Shown in pieces: positions 57,142 to 64,000 of a stretch of 64,000 nt of DNA (positions are counted from its first letter, which is position 1; each line of letters opens with the position of its first letter). Source of the stretch: Lelliottia nimipressuralis (GTDB lineage Bacteria; Pseudomonadota; Gammaproteobacteria; Enterobacterales; Enterobacteriaceae); the NCBI RefSeq assembly GCF_004115925.1, contig NZ_SDDX01000001.1, positions 1 to 64,000 on the forward strand, read 5' to 3'. A program made the position numbers and the translations under genes. The notes beneath the pieces are model-generated. The model was given only the letters and a program-made list of their open reading frames with translations. It did no database searches and was not told where the DNA came from.

Positions 57142-58275
57142 GTGAATGAAACCATCCCCCGCCCGCAGGCGAAAACCCGTAAAGCGCTGACTCCGCTCCT
57201 CGAAGTCCGTAATCTGACCAAATCGTTCGACGGCCAGCACGCCGTGGATGACGTCAGTCTGACGATTTATAAAGGCGAAATTTTTGCGCTGCTTGGCGCA
57301 TCAGGCTGCGGGAAATCCACGCTGCTGCGCATGCTGGCCGGATTTGAACAACCGACGTCCGGACAAATTATGCTGGATGGTGTCGATCTCTCCCGCGTTC
57401 CACCTTATGAACGCCCGATCAATATGATGTTCCAGTCCTACGCGCTGTTTCCCCACATGACGGTGGAGCAGAACATTGCCTTTGGCCTCAAGCAGGACAA
57501 GCTGCCGAAAGCGGAAATCGCCGCGCGCGTGGCGGAAATGCTGAGCCTGGTGCACATGCAGGAGTTTGCGAAACGTAAGCCGCATCAGCTTTCCGGCGGC
57601 CAGCGTCAGCGCGTGGCGCTGGCGAGAAGTCTGGCAAAACGCCCGAAACTGTTGCTCCTCGACGAACCGATGGGGGCGCTCGATAAAAAACTGCGCGACC
57701 GCATGCAGCTCGAAGTGGTGGATATCCTTGAGCGCGTCGGCGCGACCTGCGTGATGGTCACCCACGATCAGGAAGAGGCGATGACCATGGCCGGACGCAT
57801 CGCGATCATGAATCGCGGCAAGTTCGTGCAAATCGGCGAGCCGGAAGAGATTTATGAGCATCCGACCACCCGCTACAGCGCCGAGTTTATTGGCTCGGTC
57901 AACGTCTTCGAAGGGCTGCTGAAGGATCGTCAGGAGGACGGCCTGGTGATTGACTCGCCGGGGCTGGTGCATCCGCTCAAAGTCGATCCGGACGCGTCGA
58001 TTGTCGACAACGTCCCGGTCTACGTGGCGCTGCGCCCGGAAAAAATCATGCTCTGTGAAGAGCCGCCTGCGGATGGCTATAACTTTGCCGTCGGCGAAGT
58101 GGTCCATATTGCCTATCTGGGCGATCTCTCGATCTATCACGTGCGCCTCAAAAGCGGGCAGATGATCAGCGCCCAGTTGCAGAATGAACACCGCTACCGT
58201 AAGGGGCTGCCGACCTGGGGCGACGAAGTTCGCCTGTGCTGGGATGCGGACAGCTGCGTTGTGCTGACGGTATAA
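57142..58275 (+). CDS. potG: Putrescine importer ATPase PotG
   Basis: This 377-residue ABC ATPase matches E. coli PotG. It has Walker A GASGCGKST, Q-loop FQSYALFPHM, signature LSGGQRQRVALARSL, Walker B LLLLDEPMGALD and the switch His in VTHDQEEAM. A C-terminal TOBE regulatory domain follows (YVALRPEKIMLCEE). GTG 57142 is the start. The potH ATG follows nine bases after the stop. Confidence 0.96.
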   Translation: MNETIPRPQAKTRKALTPLLEVRNLTKSFDGQHAVDDVSLTIYKGEIFALLGASGCGKSTLLRMLAGFEQPTSGQIMLDGVDLSRVPPYERPINMMFQSYALFPHMTVEQNIAFGLKQDKLPKAEIAARVAEMLSLVHMQEFAKRKPHQLSGGQRQRVALARSLAKRPKLLLLDEPMGALDKKLRDRMQLEVVDILERVGATCVMVTHDQEEAMTMAGRIAIMNRGKFVQIGEPEEIYEHPTTRYSAEFIGSVNVFEGLLKDRQEDGLVIDSPGLVHPLKVDPDASIVDNVPVYVALRPEKIMLCEEPPADGYNFAVGEVVHIAYLGDLSIYHVRLKSGQMISAQLQNEHRYRKGLPTWGDEVRLCWDADSCVVLTV

Positions 58276-58284
58276 GGAGTGGCC

Positions 58285-59238
58285 ATGAATACACTTGAAC
58301 CACCGGCCCGCGTGCAAAAATCGGGCGGTTTCGCGCAGTGGCTGACGCGCATGCAGATGGCGCATGGTCGTAAGCTGGTGATTGCCATGCCGTACGTATG
58401 GCTGATCCTGCTGTTCCTGCTGCCGTTTTTGATCGTCTTTAAAATCAGCCTCGCGGAGATGGCGCGCGCGATCCCGCCGTACACCAATCTGATGGAGTGG
58501 GCCGACGGCCAGCTGTCGATCACCCTTAATCTCGGGAATTTTCTTCAGCTCACAGACGATCCGCTCTATTTTGAAGCTTATCTGCAGTCGCTGCAGGTGG
58601 CGGCGATCTCGACGATCTGCTGTCTGGCGATGGGCTATCCGCTCGCCTGGGCGGTGGCGCACAGCAAACCCTCGACGCGGAACATTCTGCTGCTGCTGGT
58701 GATTTTGCCGTCGTGGACATCGTTCCTGATCCGCGTGTATGCCTGGATGGGCATTCTGAAAAACAACGGGGTGCTGAATAATGTCCTGATGTGGCTCGGC
58801 GTTATCGATCAGCCGCTGACGATTTTGCACACCAATCTGGCGGTCTATATCGGGATTGTGTACGCCTATCTGCCGTTTATGGTGCTGCCGATTTACACGG
58901 CGCTGACGCGGATTGACTACTCACTGGTGGAAGCTTCGCTGGATCTCGGCGCGCGTCCGCTGAAAACCTTCTTCCAGGTGATTGTGCCGCTGACCAAAGG
59001 CGGGATTATTGCGGGGTCTATGCTGGTCTTTATTCCGGCGGTGGGCGAGTTCGTGATCCCGGAACTGCTGGGCGGCCCGGACAGCATCATGATTGGCCGC
59101 GTGCTGTGGCAGGAGTTCTTCAATAACCGCGACTGGCCGGTGGCATCAGCGGTGGCGATTGTGATGTTGCTTCTGCTGATCGTGCCGATCATGTGGTTCC
59201 ACAAACATCAGCAAAAACAGATGGGAGATCACGGATGA
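58285..59238 (+). CDS. potH: Putrescine importer permease PotH
   Basis: This 317-residue inner-membrane permease has six membrane segments and the E. coli length. The EAA coupling loop is EASLDLGARPLKTFFQVIVPLTKGGI. ATG 58285 is seven bases after AAGGAG; a GTG at 58279 overlaps that site. Its TGA overlaps the potI start (ATGA at 59235-59238), so translation is coupled. Confidence 0.96.
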   Translation: MNTLEPPARVQKSGGFAQWLTRMQMAHGRKLVIAMPYVWLILLFLLPFLIVFKISLAEMARAIPPYTNLMEWADGQLSITLNLGNFLQLTDDPLYFEAYLQSLQVAAISTICCLAMGYPLAWAVAHSKPSTRNILLLLVILPSWTSFLIRVYAWMGILKNNGVLNNVLMWLGVIDQPLTILHTNLAVYIGIVYAYLPFMVLPIYTALTRIDYSLVEASLDLGARPLKTFFQVIVPLTKGGIIAGSMLVFIPAVGEFVIPELLGGPDSIMIGRVLWQEFFNNRDWPVASAVAIVMLLLLIVPIMWFHKHQQKQMGDHG

Positions 59239-60080
59239 ACAACTTACCGGTGGTGCGCTCCCCGTGGCGAATTGTGATTCTGGTGCTAGGCTTTACCTTC
59301 CTCTACGCGCCGATGCTGATGCTGGTCATCTACTCATTTAACAGCTCCAAACTGGTGACAGTCTGGGCGGGCTGGTCGACGCGCTGGTACGGGGAACTGT
59401 TCCGCGACGACGCGATGATGAGCGCGGTGGGGCTGAGTCTGACCATCGCCGCCTGTGCGGCGACCATGGCGTCGATTCTCGGCACGATTGCAGCGATGGT
59501 GATGGTGCGTTTTGGTCGCTTCCGTGGCTCGAACGGCTTTGCCTTTATGATCACCGCGCCGCTGGTCATGCCTGATGTGATTACCGGTCTGTCGCTGCTG
59601 CTGCTGTTTGTCGCGCTGGCGCACGCCATCGGCTGGCCGGCAGATCGCGGCATGCTGACGATCTGGCTGGCGCATGTAACTTTCTGTACCGCCTATGTGG
59701 CTGTGGTGATTTCGTCCCGCCTGCGCGAACTGGATCACTCCATCGAAGAGGCGGCGATGGATCTCGGCGCAACGCCGCTGAAGGTCTTCTTCATCATTAC
59801 GCTTCCGATGATCATGCCTGCGGTGATTTCCGGCTGGCTGCTGGCGTTTACCCTGTCTCTGGACGATCTGGTGATCGCCAGCTTCGTCTCCGGGCCTGGG
59901 GCGACCACGCTGCCGATGCTGGTCTTCTCCAGCGTGCGAATGGGCGTTAACCCGGAGATCAACGCCCTGGCGTCGATCATCCTCGGTGTGGTGGGTATTG
60001 TCGGTTTTATCGCCTGGTATCTGATGGCGCGGGCGGAAAAACAGCGTGTGCGTGATATCCAGCGTGCAAGACGCGGCTGA
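59235..60080 (+). CDS. potI: Putrescine importer permease PotI
   Basis: This 281-residue partner permease of PotH completes the putrescine importer. Its EAA loop is EEAAMDLGATPLKVFFIITLPMIMPAV. It starts at the ATGA overlap with potH. A strong terminator follows the stop, 21 bp downstream. Confidence 0.96.
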   Translation: MNNLPVVRSPWRIVILVLGFTFLYAPMLMLVIYSFNSSKLVTVWAGWSTRWYGELFRDDAMMSAVGLSLTIAACAATMASILGTIAAMVMVRFGRFRGSNGFAFMITAPLVMPDVITGLSLLLLFVALAHAIGWPADRGMLTIWLAHVTFCTAYVAVVISSRLRELDHSIEEAAMDLGATPLKVFFIITLPMIMPAVISGWLLAFTLSLDDLVIASFVSGPGATTLPMLVFSSVRMGVNPEINALASIILGVVGIVGFIAWYLMARAEKQRVRDIQRARRG

Positions 60081-60101
60081 AGCATTTAAAATTCTCAATG
60101 A

Positions 60102-60130
60102 AGTGCCGCGCCTGTCGCGGCACTGTTTTT
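60102..60130 (+). terminator. Terminator of potFGHI
   Basis: AGTGCCGCG-CCTGT-CGCGGCACT followed by GTTTTT, a perfect 9-bp GC-rich stem. Confidence 0.9.
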
Positions 60131-60146
60131 CAGGGAAGTAAAAACA

Positions 60147-60620
60147 TTGGGACTGTTTACCAAATCACGACATTCGCATGCGCGCCTCAATGTACCTGCA
60201 CTGGTGCAGGTAGCTGCGCTCGCCATTATTCTGATTCGCTGCCTGGATTTGCTGATGGTGTTTAACATGCTCGGCGTGCGGGGCGTGGTCGAGTTTATCC
60301 ATCGCAGCGTGCAGACATGGAATCTGACGCTGGTCTTTTTCGCAAGCCTGGTGCTGGTGTTCGTCGAGATTTACTGTGCCTTTTCCCTGGCGAAAGGGCG
60401 TAACTGGGCGCGCTGGGTCTACTTGCTGACTCAGGTGATCGCCACGGGGTATTTGTGGGCCGCCTCGATTGGATACGGCTACCCTGAGCTGTTCAGTATT
60501 GCCGGGGAGTCGAAACGGGAAATTTTCCGTTCACTGGTGATGCAGAAATTGCCTGATCTGTTGGTACTGTTCCTGCTGTTTGTCCCGGCATCCAGCCGAC
60601 GGTTCTTCCGCCTGCAATAA
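60147..60620 (+). CDS. ybjO: Inner-membrane protein YbjO
   Basis: This 157-residue protein has four membrane segments. It matches E. coli YbjO from SHARLNVPALVQVAALAIIL onward, including FIHRSVQTW and SIGYGYPELFSI. No ATG is available in frame; a TTG at 60147 with AGGGAAG eight bases upstream is the best start. The function is unknown. Confidence 0.88.
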   Translation: MGLFTKSRHSHARLNVPALVQVAALAIILIRCLDLLMVFNMLGVRGVVEFIHRSVQTWNLTLVFFASLVLVFVEIYCAFSLAKGRNWARWVYLLTQVIATGYLWAASIGYGYPELFSIAGESKREIFRSLVMQKLPDLLVLFLLFVPASSRRFFRLQ

Positions 60621-60660
60621 TGTGTATAATCGCTGCCCTCGCGAACAATGAGGTTTTCCT

Positions 60661-61788
60661 ATGCAGTGCGCACTTTATGACGCCGGTCGCTGCCGCTCCT
60701 GTCAGTGGATAGAACAGCCGGTTTCCCAGCAACTTACCGCCAAAATGGCCGATCTCCAGCAGCTGCTTGCTGAACATCCGGTCGCGGAGTGGTGCGCGCC
60801 CGTCAGTGGACCGGAGCAGGGCTTTCGCAATAAAGCCAAAATGGTGGTCAGCGGTAGCGTCGAAAGGCCGCTGCTCGGCATGCTGCATCGCGACGGTACG
60901 CCGGAAGATCTCACGGAATGTCCGCTCTATCCCGCCTCCTTTGAGCCGGTGTTTGCCGCGCTGAAACCCTTTATCGCCCGCGCCGGTTTGACGCCTTACA
61001 ACGTCGCCCGCCAGCGCGGTGAGCTGAAATATCTCCTGCTGACGGAAAGCCAGCTCGACGGTGGGATGATGCTGCGCTTCGTGCTGCGCTCTGAAACCAA
61101 GCTTGAACAACTGCGCGCAGCGCTCCCCTGGCTGCAACAGCAGCTGCCGCAGCTGAAGCTGATTACCGCGAACATTCAGCCGGTGCATATGGCGATCATG
61201 GAAGGGGAGAAAGAGATCTTCTTCACTGAACAGCAGGCGCTGGCTGAGAATTTCAACGGCGTGCCGTTGTGGATCCGCCCACACAGTTTCTTCCAGACCA
61301 ACCCGGTGGTTGCCAGCCGACTGTACGCCACGGCGCGTGACTGGGTGCAGGCGTTAAATATCGATCACATGTGGGATCTCTTCTGCGGGGTTGGCGGGTT
61401 TGGCCTGCACTGTGCGACGCCGAACATGAAATTGACCGGGATCGAGATCTCCGCCGAGGCGATTGCCTGCGCGAAGCAGTCTGCCGCCGAGCTGGGCTTA
61501 ACGGATCTCCATTTCCAGGCGCTGGACTCCACGCAGTTTGCCACGGGGCAGGGCAGCGTCCCGGACCTGGTGCTGGTGAACCCTCCGCGTCGCGGCATCG
61601 GTAAAGCTCTCTGCGAATACCTGAGCCAGATGGCGCCAAAATCCCTTATCTACTCCAGCTGCAACGCGCAGACCATGGCCAAAGATATCGCGATGCTGTC
61701 GGGCTATCGTGTCGAGCGGGTACAGCTTTTCGATATGTTCCCGCATACGGCGCACTATGAAGTGTTGACGCTGCTGACTCGCAGATAA
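60661..61788 (+). CDS. rlmC: 23S rRNA (uracil-747-C5) methyltransferase RlmC
   Basis: This 375-residue SAM-dependent methyltransferase modifies U747 of 23S rRNA. The N-terminal cluster-binding cysteines are in [16 protein letters not shown]. Motif I is [14 protein letters not shown], and the catalytic Cys lies in [14 protein letters not shown]. The nucleophile-supporting LVNPPRRG is present. It is complete and matches the E. coli protein. Confidence 0.96.
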   Translation: MQCALYDAGRCRSCQWIEQPVSQQLTAKMADLQQLLAEHPVAEWCAPVSGPEQGFRNKAKMVVSGSVERPLLGMLHRDGTPEDLTECPLYPASFEPVFAALKPFIARAGLTPYNVARQRGELKYLLLTESQLDGGMMLRFVLRSETKLEQLRAALPWLQQQLPQLKLITANIQPVHMAIMEGEKEIFFTEQQALAENFNGVPLWIRPHSFFQTNPVVASRLYATARDWVQALNIDHMWDLFCGVGGFGLHCATPNMKLTGIEISAEAIACAKQSAAELGLTDLHFQALDSTQFATGQGSVPDLVLVNPPRRGIGKALCEYLSQMAPKSLIYSSCNAQTMAKDIAMLSGYRVERVQLFDMFPHTAHYEVLTLLTRR

Positions 61789-61797
61789 AAAAGATAA

Positions 61798-61822
61798 GTC
61801 GGGTCAGCGCAGCGCCGCCCGA
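61798..61822. repeat. REP-like hairpin after rlmC
   Basis: GTCGGGTCAGCG and CGCCCGAC arms lie directly after the rlmC stop. It may also act as a terminator. Confidence 0.5.
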
Positions 61823-61915
61823 CCCCCTCCCGCACAATCTTCAACAAAATGTGAACTCTTCCACGCCCTAAAATCAGGTAAGCTTGAACTATTCACGATG
61901 AAGTAAGGCTTACCG

Positions 61916-62623
61916 ATGAAGCACATCCTGCTGGTGGAAGACGACAGCGATATCGCGTCACTGCTGCGATTAAACCTCGAAGACGAAGGCTATGCGATCA
62001 CGCACGAAGCGGACGGCGCGCGGGCATTGCAGTTGCTCGACCGCACCCACTGGGACGCGGTGATCCTCGATCTGATGCTCCCGAACGTGGACGGCCTGGA
62101 GATCTGCCGCCGCATCCGCCAGCTTACCCGCTATCTGCCGATTATCATCATCAGCGCCCGCAGCAGTGAAACCGACCGCATCACCGGGCTTGAAACCGGC
62201 GCCGACGATTACCTGGCCAAACCCTTCTCCGTCCAGGAGCTGATCGCCCGTATCAAAGCCCTGTTTCGCCGCCAGCAGGCGATGGGGCAGGCGCAGACCA
62301 GCGGCACGATTGTCGCGCACGGGCTAACGCTCGATCCGCTCGCCCGCAGCGTGCGTCTGCACGGCAAAGAGGTGGATCTCACGCCACGCGAATTCGAGTT
62401 GCTCTGGTTTTTTGCCCGTCACCCCGGCGAGGTCTTTTCGCGGCTCGCGCTGCTGGAACAGGTCTGGGGTTATCAGCACGAAGGCTACGAGCACACCGTT
62501 AACACCCACATTAACCGCCTGCGGATCAAAATCGAAAAAGATGCCGCCGAGCCGGAAATTATTCGCACCGTCTGGGGCAAAGGGTACAAATTTGCGGAAC
62601 TGAACCATGATGCGACGTCTTAG
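61916..62623 (+). CDS. OmpR-family response regulator
   Basis: This 235-residue two-component response regulator has a receiver domain at residues 1-115, with acidic Asp9 and Asp10, phospho-acceptor Asp52 (VILDLMLPNVDG) and Lys102 (YLAKPF). A winged-helix DNA-binding domain follows (LTPREFELLWFFARHPGEVFSR and HTVNTHINRLRIKIE). Its stop overlaps the histidine-kinase start by 17 bases, so the pair is co-translated. It has no counterpart beside rlmC in K-12, where the art arginine genes follow. The signal and targets are unknown. Confidence 0.88.
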   Translation: MKHILLVEDDSDIASLLRLNLEDEGYAITHEADGARALQLLDRTHWDAVILDLMLPNVDGLEICRRIRQLTRYLPIIIISARSSETDRITGLETGADDYLAKPFSVQELIARIKALFRRQQAMGQAQTSGTIVAHGLTLDPLARSVRLHGKEVDLTPREFELLWFFARHPGEVFSRLALLEQVWGYQHEGYEHTVNTHINRLRIKIEKDAAEPEIIRTVWGKGYKFAELNHDATS

Positions 62624-64000
62624 CCTCAGTCAGCGGCTGACGCTGCTGTTTATCCTGCTGCTGATCCTCTGTGCCACCGTGGCCTGTGTGGTGCAGCTCT
62701 ACGCCAGCAAACAGTACGGTAACGCCATGGTGCAGCGTCTTTCCAGCAGTCTGGCGCAGCAGATCCTTCAGCGCGAGCCGGTGCTGGACGCCGAAGGGGG
62801 CGTTGATCGCAGCCGCCTGAAACCGCTGTTTGATCGGCTGATGACCTTTAATCCCAGCGTTGAACTGTACGTGATCTCACCCGATGGCGATCTGCTGGCC
62901 GACGCCGCACCGCCGGGCCATATTAAGCGGCAAAAAATCGCCATCGCGCCGCTGCAAACCTCTCTTAGTGGCACCAGCTGGCCGGTGTACGGTGACGATC
63001 CGCGCAGCCTGGATAAACAGAAAGTGTTTAGCGTAACGCCGCTGCGCCAGGACGGGGAGCTGCGCGGCTATCTGTATATTATCCTGCAGGGCGAGGAGTT
63101 TAACGCTCTGGCGGATATGGCGTGGCACAAGACGCTCTGGAGCACGGTAATGTGGTCTCTGCTGCTGGTGGCGGGCTTTGCCCTGCTGGCGGGAGGACTG
63201 GTCTGGTACTGGGTCACGCGGCCGGTAAAAAGGGTGACGGCGGAAGTGTCCGGACTGGAGCAGGACAGTATCAGCGCCATTAAACAGCTGGCAGCGCAAA
63301 CGCCGGTGCCAGGCTCGGCGGATGAAGTGACGCAACTGCGTAATACGTTTATCGAGCTGGCGCGCCAGATCACCGCGCAGTGGGACCGGCTGGCCGACAG
63401 CGACCGGCAGCGCCGGGAATTTATCGCCAATATCTCTCACGATTTACGCACGCCGCTGACGTCATTGCTGGGCTATCTGGAAACCCTGTCGCTGAAATCC
63501 GCCACCCTGAGCGCCGCGCAGCATCAGCAGTATCTGGCGACGGCCCTCAGACAGGGGCAAAAAGTGCGTCATCTCTCGCAGCAGCTGTTTGAGCTGGCCC
63601 GGCTGGAGCACGGCGGCATCAAGCCGCAGCGCGAGCGTTTTGCGATGGCGGAACTGATCTCTGACGTGGCACAAAAATTCGAACTGACCGCCCAGACGCG
63701 CCAGCTTCGGCTGCATATCGACGTGCCGGGGCCGCTGCCGCTGGTGTTTGCCGATGTGTCGATGATCGAGCGGGTAGTGACGAATCTGCTGGATAACGCC
63801 GTGCGTCATACACCGTCGGGCGGCGATATCCGGCTCTCCGTGTGGCAGGAGAACGAACAGCTGCAGGTAGAAGTGACCGACAGCGGGCCGGGCATTGAGG
63901 CGTCGTTGCGCGAAGAATTGTTCCAGCGTCCCTCGGCGTTAAGCCAACAGGCGTCGCGGGAGAATCGCGGTGGGTTAGGGCTGTTAATCGTGAAAAAGAT
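62607..64000 (+). CDS. Sensor histidine kinase (3' end outside window)
   Basis: The frame is open from ATG 62607 (or 62610) to the right edge, about 464 codons. Helix 1 is LTLLFILLLILCATVACVV. A periplasmic loop of about 150 residues contains VELYVISPDGDLLADAAPPG, and helix 2 is MWSLLLVAGFALLAGGLVW. A HAMP segment follows (YWVTRPVKRVTAEVSGLEQD), then the phospho-acceptor His in FIANISHDLRTPLTSLLGYLE. In the ATPase domain the N-box (NLLDNAVRHTPSGG), DSGPGIE and ENRGGLGLLIVKK are visible before the window ends. It is the cognate kinase of the preceding regulator. Confidence 0.9.
   Translation, partial: MMRRLSLSQRLTLLFILLLILCATVACVVQLYASKQYGNAMVQRLSSSLAQQILQREPVLDAEGGVDRSRLKPLFDRLMTFNPSVELYVISPDGDLLADAAPPGHIKRQKIAIAPLQTSLSGTSWPVYGDDPRSLDKQKVFSVTPLRQDGELRGYLYIILQGEEFNALADMAWHKTLWSTVMWSLLLVAGFALLAGGLVWYWVTRPVKRVTAEVSGLEQDSISAIKQLAAQTPVPGSADEVTQLRNTFIELARQITAQWDRLADSDRQRREFIANISHDLRTPLTSLLGYLETLSLKSATLSAAQHQQYLATALRQGQKVRHLSQQLFELARLEHGGIKPQRERFAMAELISDVAQKFELTAQTRQLRLHIDVPGPLPLVFADVSMIERVVTNLLDNAVRHTPSGGDIRLSVWQENEQLQVEVTDSGPGIEASLREELFQRPSALSQQASRENRGGLGLLIVKK

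Noticed and set aside
57301..58830. 509-codon open frame antisense to potG/potH
   Set aside because: A shadow of two intact importer genes; rich in His, Arg and Gln with no recognisable domain.
1..64000. CRISPR arrays, tRNA or rRNA genes, prophage
   Set aside because: No regularly spaced direct repeats with variable spacers, no cloverleaf-like sequence with a CCA end, and no phage structural or integrase genes were seen.

Overview
This 64-kb window is chromosomal DNA of a member of the Enterobacteriaceae. From about 16.2 kb to the right edge almost every gene is recognisable as an Escherichia coli K-12 orthologue in E. coli order: ldtB-ybiT, ybiU-ybiV, pflF-ybiY, fsaA, moeAB, iaaA-gsiABCD, bssR, yliI-gstB, dacC-deoR-ybjG, mdfA, ybjI-ybjJ-rcdA, rybB-ybjL-ybjM-grxA-nfsA-rimK-ybjN, potFGHI-ybjO-rlmC. 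The local gene losses and insertions resemble the Enterobacter/Lelliottia/Leclercia group more than Escherichia itself. That genus-level call is an inference from layout; no marker was compared.

The most interesting region is 1156-12628. It is a self-contained 11,473-bp element. Its ends are TGT...ACA inverted repeats (28 of 32 terminal bases identical), each carrying two copies of a 25-bp repeat spaced exactly 32 bp apart and placed symmetrically. A perfect 5-bp direct repeat, TCCGG, flanks it. This is the architecture of Tn7/Tn5053-type (TnsB/TniA-class) transposons, yet no transposition gene lies inside. The cargo is a complete sulfoquinovose (sulfo-EMP) catabolic cluster: yihO importer, TauE-family exporter, yihQ sulfoquinovosidase, yihR mutarotase, yihS isomerase, yihT aldolase and yihU reductase on the minus strand, with yihV kinase and yihW/csqR repressor divergent. 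A broken hipB-like gene sits near the left end. E. coli K-12 keeps the orthologous cluster at a different chromosomal locus, so here it appears to have travelled as transposon cargo. It landed between a fimbrial tip-adhesin gene (left, cut by the window edge) and a beta-glucoside operon.

Regions left to right: 1-1155, end of a fimbrial operon and a terminator-like hairpin. 1156-12628, the sulfoquinovose transposon. 12634-16262, a beta-glucoside operon (GH1 6-phospho-beta-glucosidase, PTS EIIC, GntR/UTRA regulator) with two ATGACTAGTCAT operators. 16280-19070, ldtB and ybiT. 19138-24182, an accessory GH31 glucosidase, ExuT-like MFS transporter and LacI regulator. 24179-30692, ybiU, ybiV, the pflF/ybiY glycyl-radical pair and fsaA, of which ybiU, ybiV and ybiY/fsaA are preceded by a common palindrome. 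30734-39179, molybdenum cofactor genes and the glutathione importer with its peptidase. 39311-53159, biofilm regulator, sugar dehydrogenase, envelope enzymes, efflux, RcdA, an atypical SDR, the RybB sRNA, ybjLM and grxA. 53347-60620, nfsA-rimK-ybjN and the putrescine importer. 60661-64000, rlmC and a two-component system absent from this position in K-12.

No tRNA, rRNA, CRISPR array, phage gene or intact transposase was seen.
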